Shown piece by piece: positions 16,657 through 23,856 of a stretch of DNA of 33,587 nucleotides. Position 1 is the first letter of the stretch. Every line of letters starts with the position of its first letter. Origin of the DNA: Candidatus Omnitrophota bacterium (GTDB taxonomy: Bacteria; Omnitrophota; Gorgyraeia; Zapsychrales; JANLHA01); NCBI GenBank assembly GCA_023247795.1, contig JAHFFT010000023.1:1-33587 (forward strand), read 5' to 3'. The notes under the pieces were generated by a model. That model was given only the letters and a program-made list of their open reading frames with translations, made no database searches and had not been told where the DNA came from. A program made the position numbers and the translations under genes.

Positions 16657-17709
16657 TTATTCGCGGGTGATATCAAACTTACCTTTAAGACGTTTATGTT
16701 GCGTTGTCATCAAAAGCTGTCGGCGGGCCCGTGGGCTTAAATCCTGCACAGACACATCCCTTTCATCGGCCTGAAACTTAAACCCCAACTCCCGTAAAAC
16801 TTTTTTCACATCTTCTTTTTGAATTTGACTTGTAAACCCTTCCCCGGTCTTTGGACAAACAGCGGGCTCTCCTTTTTCCTTCTCATGGATATATAATTCA
16901 GCACCCATCTGGGCGGAACGTTGAAAGATATGAAAAAATTTTCCAAAAGGAAGGTACACAAGAAAAGCCACAACTGTCCAACAATGCACCGTCGACAATA
17001 TTCGGTAATGTTGCCCACCAAGAAAATGCGTGCTAAAGGTCAAAAATATTCCAGAGACCGCGACCGAAAACAAAATGAGGAGCGGCAAAATATCATGAGC
17101 AAACGTTTGGGTCGTAATGGCTCCGGGATGGATAAGGCGGCGAACAAAGGCCATGACTGTTCCGACAATGATCATCATCGAACAGAAGTTCAAGGCATTA
17201 AAAAACAAAAAACCGATCATGCCGTACGGATCAAAAATCATCGTTGGGAAACCGAATATGTACAACTGATACAGATACGCGTCCTTTAAAGGATGGGCGA
17301 AATGCAGCCAGCCAAAAACGAGTGGGAAGGTGACCGCGAACCCTAAAACGCATCCCCAGGCCAAAAGAAAATGCATAACCCAGCGGTATCGGCTTCGCTC
17401 TCCAATGAATTTTTGAACAAACATGTTTTCAAAAAACGCCTTAATGATAAGCGCGAAATTGGAAAGGAAATGTTTACTAAAAATAAGATTTAAACTGCGT
17501 TTCCACAATGTGCGGGTTGGCGGGCGGGACAACCAGACGGAATAACGATAAACACTGCCAAAGATAGCAAAAATGGTGGCAATCAAATAAGGAATAAGCG
17601 CAGCGTCAAAATAGATGAGTTTGCGAGAACCGACGACAATTAAAAGAGATAAAACCGCAATGCTCAATAATCCCTTCAAAATGCCTTCTGGATATAAACG
17701 CATGAACAC
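16657..17709 (-). CDS. NarI-like cytochrome b membrane subunit with cytoplasmic tail
   Basis: The 350-residue protein has about seven hydrophobic helices. His residues placed in helices as in NarI-type diheme cytochromes are His113 (RWVMH), His205 (QTFAHDILP), His242 (STVHCW) and His260 (GKFFH); the block LPFGKFFHIFQ is characteristic of NarI- and HdrE-like quinol oxidising subunits. The last 90 residues are soluble and cytoplasmic, with a CPKTGEG motif, longer than in NarI. It is the first gene of the operon and should take electrons from quinol or pass them to the ferredoxin subunit. GTG at 17709 was chosen for its distance from GGGAG; ATG at 17703 is possible. Confidence 0.82.
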   Translation of the reverse strand: MFMRLYPEGILKGLLSIAVLSLLIVVGSRKLIYFDAALIPYLIATIFAIFGSVYRYSVWLSRPPTRTLWKRSLNLIFSKHFLSNFALIIKAFFENMFVQKFIGERSRYRWVMHFLLAWGCVLGFAVTFPLVFGWLHFAHPLKDAYLYQLYIFGFPTMIFDPYGMIGFLFFNALNFCSMMIIVGTVMAFVRRLIHPGAITTQTFAHDILPLLILFSVAVSGIFLTFSTHFLGGQHYRILSTVHCWTVVAFLVYLPFGKFFHIFQRSAQMGAELYIHEKEKGEPAVCPKTGEGFTSQIQKEDVKKVLRELGFKFQADERDVSVQDLSPRARRQLLMTTQHKRLKGKFDITRE

Positions 17710-17748
17710 GTTATCTTCTCTCCCAGTAGAACGGATGATTTAGTCTCT

Positions 17749-17754
17749 ATTATA
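17749..17754 (-). promoter_or_regulatory. -10 element of the nitrate reductase operon
   Basis: TATAAT on the minus strand lies 39 bases before the GTG start of the NarI-like gene. No acceptable -35 is found 15-18 bases upstream, only an AT-rich tract, which fits a promoter that needs an activator. No clear FNR-type TTGAT-N4-ATCAA site is visible. Confidence 0.45.
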
Positions 17755-17806
17755 AAACATATTTAAAAGTTAAAAACGATTTGTTCATAAAAATAATCGC
17801 GCCACA

Positions 17807-18940
17807 CTATGGATGCACCAAACATCCCGAACAGAAAACCGGATCATGGTCGGAAGCATAAATGTCATAATTGGGCCTACCTTCAACTTGAAGGTACCCC
17901 ACCGCCCCTTTCTCAATTCGGAAAATCGCATGATCCACAAGCGTAAAGGTCCCTGGCACAGACAAGTCAATGTCGACAACCGTTGATCCGCCAGCAGGCA
18001 CCAGAGTTGTCTGAACCGAGCGGGCCGGCGAACTGATCAAATCGCCTTCCCGATAAACATTTTTAAAAATCGTCCCAATGATATGAAAAGAAGAAATATG
18101 ATTTGGCCCAGCATTTCCAAAATAAACACGAACCTTATCACCGACTTTAGCTTTCAAAGCCCCTTCTTTCATTAACACCCCAAACTTTTCATTAAACAGC
18201 ACAAACATCGGTTGTTCATCCAACCCATTTTGATGTGAAAATTGCAGCGTTACAGGCCCGGCATCTTCCCCTGCTTCCTCACCCCAAGTATCGTCTTTTT
18301 TTTCTTCGGCCATGTGGTCTTGCCCGACGGCAGGCGCGGTTTCCGTCTTAACAGCAGCTGGTTTGCTGGCATATACTTCATGCTGCATAACATAATATTC
18401 ATGATCTACTTTCGGCAACCCTTTTTTAGGCTCAACCAAAATAAGCCCAAACATCCCATTGGCGATGTGATCCATAACCGGTGGAGCAGCACAATGATAA
18501 ACGTACAAACCAGGTTCTAACATTTTAAACCAGGCAATGCTTCCTTCGCCCTTGATCGCCGTCGTCACTGGAGCCCCCCCACCAGGTCCCGTTACGGCAT
18601 GAAGATCAATGTTATGCGGCATATTCGGATCTGAACTGGTATGATGCACTTCAATGGTGTCCCCTTCCCTGACTCTGATGAAAGGGCCTGGCACATGTTC
18701 GTTAAACGTCCAATACTCGTATTTCATTCCTGGTTTGATTTCTACGACATTCCTGCCGGAATACAAATTGACCTCAACCAGGGCTGGCTGTTTACGTGTC
18801 ATAGGCGGCGGGACTTCCGGCGCAAAAGTTAAGACGGCCTTTTCACGTAACTTGGGAAACTTCATTGCCTGTTTCTCATCAGCAAAAGCCAGCATCGTGA
18901 TTCCCGCAAAAATTATTCCTATCCATAGAATTCGTCTCAT
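17807..18940 (-). CDS. nirK: Copper-containing nitrite reductase NirK
   Basis: NirK reduces nitrite to nitric oxide in the periplasm. A signal peptide (MRRILWIGIIFAGITMLAFA) is followed by two cupredoxin domains. Type 1 copper ligands are His109, Cys150, His158 and Met163 (YHCAAPP, MDHIANGM); type 2 ligands are His114, His149 and His337; catalytic Asp112 (NIDLHA) and His286 (SFHIIG) are present. Length is 377, normal for the family. Residues 191-229 form an Ala/Glu-rich linker of unusual composition, and the tail ends in CSGCLVHP, an unexpected CxxC. The frame continues upstream into a gene remnant, but GAGAGGG eight bases before 18940 and the signal peptide fix the start. CopA lies upstream. 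Confidence 0.95.
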   Translation of the reverse strand: MRRILWIGIIFAGITMLAFADEKQAMKFPKLREKAVLTFAPEVPPPMTRKQPALVEVNLYSGRNVVEIKPGMKYEYWTFNEHVPGPFIRVREGDTIEVHHTSSDPNMPHNIDLHAVTGPGGGAPVTTAIKGEGSIAWFKMLEPGLYVYHCAAPPVMDHIANGMFGLILVEPKKGLPKVDHEYYVMQHEVYASKPAAVKTETAPAVGQDHMAEEKKDDTWGEEAGEDAGPVTLQFSHQNGLDEQPMFVLFNEKFGVLMKEGALKAKVGDKVRVYFGNAGPNHISSFHIIGTIFKNVYREGDLISSPARSVQTTLVPAGGSTVVDIDLSVPGTFTLVDHAIFRIEKGAVGYLQVEGRPNYDIYASDHDPVFCSGCLVHP

Positions 18941-18958
18941 ATCAATCCCTCTCTTTCT

Positions 18959-18973
18959 AACGACCGAGTCGTT
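18959..18973. promoter_or_regulatory. Inverted repeat in the nirK leader
   Basis: AACGAC-CGA-GTCGTT is a perfect six-base inverted repeat with a three-base loop, 18 bases before the nirK start and next to the ribosome site. It could be an operator or a leader hairpin. Confidence 0.4.
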
Positions 18974-19049
18974 GTTTGACATGTTCATGCATCTTGAAAA
19001 ATTCATCTCTAGAAAAAAATGACTGAAAAGCGTTTTAATAAAAAGCCTC

Positions 19050-19159
19050 CTACAAAGGCCACGGGCCAATACCAACCACGCCCTCCAAACCCCTAAAGGA
19101 AAAAACAATCGGTAGGGTTCCCGACAGATCATGTTAATCATTTCTTGAAATCTATTCAT
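19050..19159 (-). pseudogene. Frameshifted remnant resembling the start of an NnrS-family gene
   Basis: From the ATG at 19159 the frame reads MINMICREPYRLFFPLGV, then degrades. Adding one base at the T run near 19087 restores LEGVVGIGPWPL, followed by a stop at 19050-19052. E-P-x-R-L-F-F-P-L-G followed by a Gly-rich GVVGIGPW helix resembles the first transmembrane segment of some NnrS-type heme/copper membrane proteins linked to nitric oxide. Only about 37 residues remain. It overlaps no other gene, lies right after copA and upstream of nirK, and its first frame runs open into nirK. The family assignment rests on this short stretch and is tentative. Confidence 0.45.
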
Positions 19160-19163
19160 TTTT

Positions 19164-21437
19164 CTACAGTTCAACCTTGCTTAAGCGTAAAGAATTCCCT
19201 ACAACCGAAACAGAACTGAAAGCCATCGCCGCGCCAGCAATGATCGGACTTAAAAGAACCCCGAAAAAAGGATAAAGAATGCCTGCGGCAATCGGCACAC
19301 CTAACGCGTTATAGATGAAAGCAAAAAAAAGATTCTGACGGATATTGCGCATGACCGAGCGGCTTAAAACCAATGCTTTAACGATTCCGTTGAGATCCCC
19401 TTTGACCAACGTCATCCCCGCGCTCTCGATGGCCACGTCCGTCCCCGTCCCCATCGCAACACCCACTTCGGCTTCCGCCAACGCCGGAGCGTCGTTAATC
19501 CCGTCTCCTACCATCATGACCAAAGCGCCCCGCGCTTTGAACTCTTTGACAATCTTCTGCTTATCTTGCGGTTCCAATTCAGCACGAACGTCGTCAATAT
19601 TCAAATCTTTCGCAATGACCTGTGCCGTTGTTTTGTTATCCCCGGTTAACATAACGACTTTTCGTCCCATCTTATGCAAAGCATCTATGGCTTGCGTCGT
19701 TGTTTTCTTGATAGGATCAGAAACCCCCAAAACCCCGACGACTTGTCTTTCAAGAACTATCCAGATAACCGTCTGGGCCTTTTTCTGCAATTCAACGGAT
19801 TTATTTTTCAAATCTTCCGGTAAATTTTCCGCAATTCCCTCAATGAATTTCCGTTTGCCAAGATAAACAATCTTCCCGTTGAGTTTTCCTTTGACTCCTC
19901 CGCTGGTGACCGATTCAAAATCCAAAACATGATTCAATGGAACACTTTGTTCTTTGGCATAATCAATGACCGCCCGGCCCAAAGGATGTTCGCTGGATTG
20001 TTCTAATGATCCCGCTATCATCAGCAATTCCTTTTCATTCGTCCCCTGGGCTGGAACAACAGCAGTAACTCTTGGTTTCCCTTCCGTCAGCGTTCCTGTT
20101 TTATCGGTCAATACATGGGTGATCTTCTCTGCTTTCTCAATCGCCTCGGCATTCTTGATCAATATTCCCATTTGCGCCCCGCGCCCCACGCCAACCATGA
20201 TTGACATCGGTGTGGCCAACCCTAACGCGCACGGACAAGCGATAATCAAGACGGCAATCGCGTTGACCAACGCAAATGCCAATCGCGGTAACGGACCCCA
20301 ATTTGCCCAGATGATAAATGTTAAGACCGCGATTAAAATGACCGCTGGAACAAAGTATCCAGCCACCTTATCCGCCAAACCCTGAATCGGCGCCCGGCTG
20401 CGCTGGGCTTCCGCGACCATATGAACGATTTGCGATAATAACGTTTCAGCGCCGACCTTTTCTGTTTTCATAACAAATGTTCCGGTTTGATTAACGGTTG
20501 CCCCTATGACTTGATCGCCTTCTTTTTTCTCTACCGGAATCGGCTCGCCGGAAATCATGGATTCATCAATAGTACTTTTTCCTGCAGTTATAATACCGTC
20601 GAGCGGGACTTTCTCTCCCGGTCGGACACGGAGCAAATCTCCTTTCTGGATTTCTTCAATCAGGACGTCCTCTTCTTGACCGTCGCTCATACGATGAGCG
20701 TTTTTGGCTGCCAACCCCAAAAGGGCTTTGATTGCCTGTCCGGTTCGCGCTCTCGCTTTGGCCTCCAAATATTGTCCGAGGATGACCAAAACAGTAATAA
20801 CAACGGCAGCCTCAAAATAAAGATTCAACCGTCCACCCATCTTTAATGATTCTGGAAATATCCGCGGGAACAATACGGCCATTGCGCTATAAAAATAGGC
20901 GGCCCCCACACCCATCGCGATCAATGTGAACATATTGAGACTGCGGTTGACAATCGACTTCCATGCCTTCGTGAAAAAAAAACCGCCCGCCCCGAGAACA
21001 ACGAGCGTTGACAAAATGAGCTGCAGCCAAATGGAAACCATATGGGAGATAAATTCAAATTTGATAGGGAAAACCATATCCTTAAGTGCTAAAAAAACAA
21101 CCGGAAAGCCGAGGGCCAACCCCGTCCATAATTTGCGTCTTAATGTTTTAATTTCCTTTTGCTCGGCGCTTTCATCCGACGAAACGCCTTTCGGTTCCAA
21201 TGCCATCCCGCACTTCGGGCAATCTCCGGAATGGTCTTGTTCAATTTCCGGATGCATCGGACAGGTGTAACTGCTGTTGGATTGGCTTTGCGTGATTTGA
21301 GGATTTGCTGTTTTCTTCTGGTCTAAAAATCTTCGCTTACATGTTCCACTGCAAAAATAATACGCAAGGCCATCCCTTTTTACTCGGATGGCCTTGCGTT
21401 CATCGACCTGCATACCGCAAATAGGATCTTTGGGCAT
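19164..21437 (-). CDS. copA: Copper-transporting P1B-type ATPase with YHS and heavy-metal-binding domains
   Basis: The 757-residue pump exports Cu(I) across the inner membrane using ATP. The N-terminus has a YHS/TRASH-like domain (residues 1-40, C7, C29, C33) and a heavy-metal-binding domain (57-82, YTCPMHPEI to CPKCGMAL) in place of the usual CxxC HMA domains. The core has the TGE-type loop (ISGEPIPVE), the metal-binding [11 protein letters not shown], the phosphorylated Asp in DKTGTLT, SEHPLG, MLTGDN and [22 protein letters not shown] and [13 protein letters not shown] give the Tyr-Asn and Met-Ser ligands of Cu(I) pumps. It lies 14 bases after the Met-rich gene and upstream of nirK, so it may supply copper to the periplasm as well as detoxify. 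Confidence 0.95.
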   Translation of the reverse strand: MPKDPICGMQVDERKAIRVKRDGLAYYFCSGTCKRRFLDQKKTANPQITQSQSNSSYTCPMHPEIEQDHSGDCPKCGMALEPKGVSSDESAEQKEIKTLRRKLWTGLALGFPVVFLALKDMVFPIKFEFISHMVSIWLQLILSTLVVLGAGGFFFTKAWKSIVNRSLNMFTLIAMGVGAAYFYSAMAVLFPRIFPESLKMGGRLNLYFEAAVVITVLVILGQYLEAKARARTGQAIKALLGLAAKNAHRMSDGQEEDVLIEEIQKGDLLRVRPGEKVPLDGIITAGKSTIDESMISGEPIPVEKKEGDQVIGATVNQTGTFVMKTEKVGAETLLSQIVHMVAEAQRSRAPIQGLADKVAGYFVPAVILIAVLTFIIWANWGPLPRLAFALVNAIAVLIIACPCALGLATPMSIMVGVGRGAQMGILIKNAEAIEKAEKITHVLTDKTGTLTEGKPRVTAVVPAQGTNEKELLMIAGSLEQSSEHPLGRAVIDYAKEQSVPLNHVLDFESVTSGGVKGKLNGKIVYLGKRKFIEGIAENLPEDLKNKSVELQKKAQTVIWIVLERQVVGVLGVSDPIKKTTTQAIDALHKMGRKVVMLTGDNKTTAQVIAKDLNIDDVRAELEPQDKQKIVKEFKARGALVMMVGDGINDAPALAEAEVGVAMGTGTDVAIESAGMTLVKGDLNGIVKALVLSRSVMRNIRQNLFFAFIYNALGVPIAAGILYPFFGVLLSPIIAGAAMAFSSVSVVGNSLRLSKVEL

Positions 21438-21451
21438 TCCTATCCTTTTGA

Positions 21452-21898
21452 TTAATGATGGCTCGCATGATCAACTTCTTTGACCGGGGTGGTAGAATCC
21501 GTATCCTTGTCCCCCATCATCCCTTTGCCCATCATCGGGCACATGCTTTTCATATTTTCCATCATCTTTTGCATCCCTTCCATGTCCATCTTTAATTCAA
21601 CCTCTTTGACGACATTTAGCTCTCGGTCGTACTTGGTAAGTTTGTTGCCCATGACAACGATAATACCTCCGTCGCTGGTGACAACAATTTGTCTTTGCAT
21701 CATCGATTGCATCATGGAACACATACCCATCATTTTGTCGCCCATCATGCCGCCTTTATCCATCATATCACCGTCACCCATCATTCCCATCCCCTTACTA
21801 CTCATCAGGTCTTTGCCCTTATCATGCGTCTTGGCCAAGGCCAAACCCGCGGATGTTAAAACAGCAACTGTTATGATTGCTATGATTTGTTTTTTCAT
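21452..21898 (-). CDS. Methionine-rich periplasmic protein, probable Cu(I) binder
   Basis: The 148-residue protein has a signal peptide ([22 protein letters not shown]) and 28 Met residues, mostly as MM, MMGD and MxxM groups before and after a central segment without Met clusters. That segment, [19 protein letters not shown] then [10 protein letters not shown], looks like one blade of a beta-propeller. The C-terminus ends in HASHH. Clustered Met with His is typical of periplasmic Cu(I)/Ag(I) handling. It lies 14 bases upstream of copA in the same operon and 38 bases after the small Cys/His membrane protein. It could buffer copper or deliver it to NirK. No named family is recognised. Confidence 0.8.
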   Translation of the reverse strand: MKKQIIAIITVAVLTSAGLALAKTHDKGKDLMSSKGMGMMGDGDMMDKGGMMGDKMMGMCSMMQSMMQRQIVVTSDGGIIVVMGNKLTKYDRELNVVKEVELKMDMEGMQKMMENMKSMCPMMGKGMMGDKDTDSTTPVKEVDHASHH

Positions 21899-21936
21899 GC
21901 CACACTCTTTCCTGGTTAGTTTTCAAACGTTAAACC

Positions 21937-22161
21937 TTAATGACACCCCTGTTGTTCTTTATTTTTTTCTTTATCTTTATCTTCATTTTTATGGCCACCA
22001 CAGCACCCGCCTTTACCCATCATCATGAAACAAATTAAAATCATGATTGGAATGAAAATAAAAAAGGCATTGTCTTTATTCGTCCCCAATGCCGGCGCGA
22101 CAAAAAATAGTAATGCCGGCAACAAACAGCAAATAATCATCATCCGAATTTGATTTTTCAT
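21937..22161 (-). CDS. Small membrane protein with Cys/His metal-binding tail
   Basis: The 74-residue protein has two hydrophobic helices (about 8-25 and 32-48) followed by MMMGKGGCCGGHK, a highly charged linker and a final QQGCH. The Met-Met-Met, Cys-Cys-x-x-His and Cys-His groups suggest soft-metal binding beside the membrane. It overlaps the preceding methyltransferase-like gene by four bases (ATGA, 22158-22161) and precedes the Met-rich gene and copA, so it belongs to the copper operon. The pattern resembles small DUF2933-like membrane proteins of copper clusters, but this is a weak match by eye. Confidence 0.7.
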   Translation of the reverse strand: MKNQIRMMIICCLLPALLFFVAPALGTNKDNAFFIFIPIMILICFMMMGKGGCCGGHKNEDKDKEKNKEQQGCH

Positions 22162-22814
22162 TGCGTTCCTCCTCTCCCGATTTTTGGAATAAAGGCAGGC
22201 ACTCTTTCCTTATAATCCAGATACGCCTTACCGAATTGTAGTTCAACAACCTGTTCTTCCTTCCTGGCAAGCCGATAATATGTCCCCATCAAGATCGGCC
22301 ACATAATAAGTGTTAAAATCGACGGCCATTGAACCAAAAAACCCAATGTGATCAAAAACAATCCGCTGTATTGCGGATGACGCACGCGCGCGTACACTCC
22401 CTCAGACACAAGATATTTTCCCTTGGAGGCATGAATAAGAACCCATCCTTGTTGCATAACGTATAGACCGTAAAAGATCATGATATTCGTTACAAGATGC
22501 AGCACCATCATGGCCATCTGCGAGTCGGCCAATCCCAAAAGGACCAACCAAAGATGTCCATGAGAATGCGAAAAAGGATTCAACACCGGGTAAGATTTTC
22601 CCATCCAGCTGGAGAGCAAATAAATCGTGAGTGGAAATCCATACATTTCCGTGAACAGCGCCACCATGAACGCGGCAAAAGCTCCCATGGAGCGCCACTC
22701 GATATTGGTTCGTGGCTTAATAAAACTCAAAATAAAAAATGAAAAAAGAATCACATTAAAAACAACGACCGACCACATCCCATAAGCGTAATTCCCTAAT
22801 TCTTCACCGTGCAT
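22158..22814 (-). CDS. Isoprenylcysteine methyltransferase-like integral membrane protein
   Basis: The 218-residue protein has about six helices and the C-terminal signature of the ICMT/PEMT methyltransferase family: GVYARVRHPQYSGLFLITLG (the RHPxY-G motif that binds S-adenosylmethionine), then RLARKEEQVVELQFGKAYLDYKERVPAFIP. The N-terminal half has a long His-containing loop (NPFSHSHGHLW). Bacterial members often accompany copper and other heavy-metal genes; the substrate, perhaps a lipid or small thiol, is not known. It opens the run leading to copA, 40 bases after the PAS-GAF gene, with AGAAGGAGA as ribosome site. Confidence 0.85.
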   Translation of the reverse strand: MHGEELGNYAYGMWSVVVFNVILFSFFILSFIKPRTNIEWRSMGAFAAFMVALFTEMYGFPLTIYLLSSWMGKSYPVLNPFSHSHGHLWLVLLGLADSQMAMMVLHLVTNIMIFYGLYVMQQGWVLIHASKGKYLVSEGVYARVRHPQYSGLFLITLGFLVQWPSILTLIMWPILMGTYYRLARKEEQVVELQFGKAYLDYKERVPAFIPKIGRGGTQ

Positions 22815-22854
22815 TTATTAATCTCCTTCTTAAGTCAATCACCTATTCTTCAAA

Positions 22855-23835
22855 TCAATAACGATGCCGCAAACTGGCCCATGGTTCTCCTTCGGCCAGA
22901 TCCTTTAAGCGCTGAAACAGCCGGGCATTTTCTAAAGCGATGCCTACCGCCCTGGCCATGACGCAAAGCATCTTCAAATCAGCGTCGGAAAACACCTCCC
23001 ACGATGTTGAAAGCTTATCCGCCACATTAATAACCCCTAACAATTGCGGCCCAAATAAAACCGGCACGCTCATAAATGACCGTGTGGGATAATAAGGACG
23101 ATTGGGCTGATGGAACTGTTTGTCGTATTCAATATTTAAAACCAAAGTAGGCTCACGTTTTTGCGCCACAAGACCCGCAATGGATTCCCCTACTTTCATG
23201 TGCGTGTTACGAATTGTCGATTCCTCTAACCCGTGGGCCGCGAGAATGAAAAGCTCCTCTTTCTCTTGTTCATAAAGCATAAAGGAACATTTCTGAGCTT
23301 GAAGAATACCGGCCATCTGCTCAACGGCAAATTTTCCAAGCCGTTCGACCTCATGGATAAGACTTAAGCTCTCTTCAAAATTCAAGATTTGCGTTAACTT
23401 GTCTTTTTCGTTTTTAAAAGCCTCTTCAATCTTTTTCTTTTCAGTAATATCATGAACAATGCCCTCCACACCAATGATCCTGTTGGCATCATCTTTAACC
23501 CAATTGCTTGTCACAGACAAGATGACAATGGAACCGTCTTTGCATCGATTCCGCACCTCGTAATCACGGACAAACCCGGTCTTTTCCATCGCCTTCAGAA
23601 AAGACTGACGCTCTTCGGGGTTAACATATAATTCTTTTGCCAAATTTTTTCCCAAAAGATCTTCTTTTCGAGAATAGCCTAAAATGGACACAAATGCCGA
23701 ATTGAAGTAACGCAAATTTCCTTGTTCATCCGCGATGTATACCCCCGCCCGATTTTCTTCAATAAATTGACGCAACATTTTATTGGATTCTAACAAGAAC
23801 AAACTATAAAGTTTCGTTTTGGTTAACAAGCTCAT
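22855..23835 (-). CDS. PAS-GAF sensor protein ending in a GGDEF stub
   Basis: The 326-residue protein has a PAS domain (about residues 20-132, AGVYIADEQGNLRYFNSAF to GIVHDITEKKKIEE), a coiled linker and a GAF domain (about 150-302, ending GIALENARLFQRL). It stops with LKDLAEGEPWASLRHRY. In the upstream paralogue the same position reads LKYLTITDPLTGVYNYRY and continues into a GGDEF domain. The final residues here align with that first GGDEF motif, so the cyclase domain was probably lost by truncation. It is cytoplasmic, with no membrane helix. It may still sense a ligand or redox signal. It lies 21 bases after the full cyclase. Confidence 0.85.
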   Translation of the reverse strand: MSLLTKTKLYSLFLLESNKMLRQFIEENRAGVYIADEQGNLRYFNSAFVSILGYSRKEDLLGKNLAKELYVNPEERQSFLKAMEKTGFVRDYEVRNRCKDGSIVILSVTSNWVKDDANRIIGVEGIVHDITEKKKIEEAFKNEKDKLTQILNFEESLSLIHEVERLGKFAVEQMAGILQAQKCSFMLYEQEKEELFILAAHGLEESTIRNTHMKVGESIAGLVAQKREPTLVLNIEYDKQFHQPNRPYYPTRSFMSVPVLFGPQLLGVINVADKLSTSWEVFSDADLKMLCVMARAVGIALENARLFQRLKDLAEGEPWASLRHRY

Positions 23836-23856
23836 GGCAAATCTCCTTTTCCTAAA

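Noticed and set aside
18941..19174. nirK read as a 455-residue protein
   Set aside because: The upstream part is the frameshifted gene remnant; a clear ribosome site and signal peptide lie at 18940.
21480..22028. Long open frame (182 codons) on the plus strand
   Set aside because: It is antisense to the Met-rich gene; its Ile/Pro/Ser-rich composition simply mirrors CAT/ATG repeats. No ribosome site.
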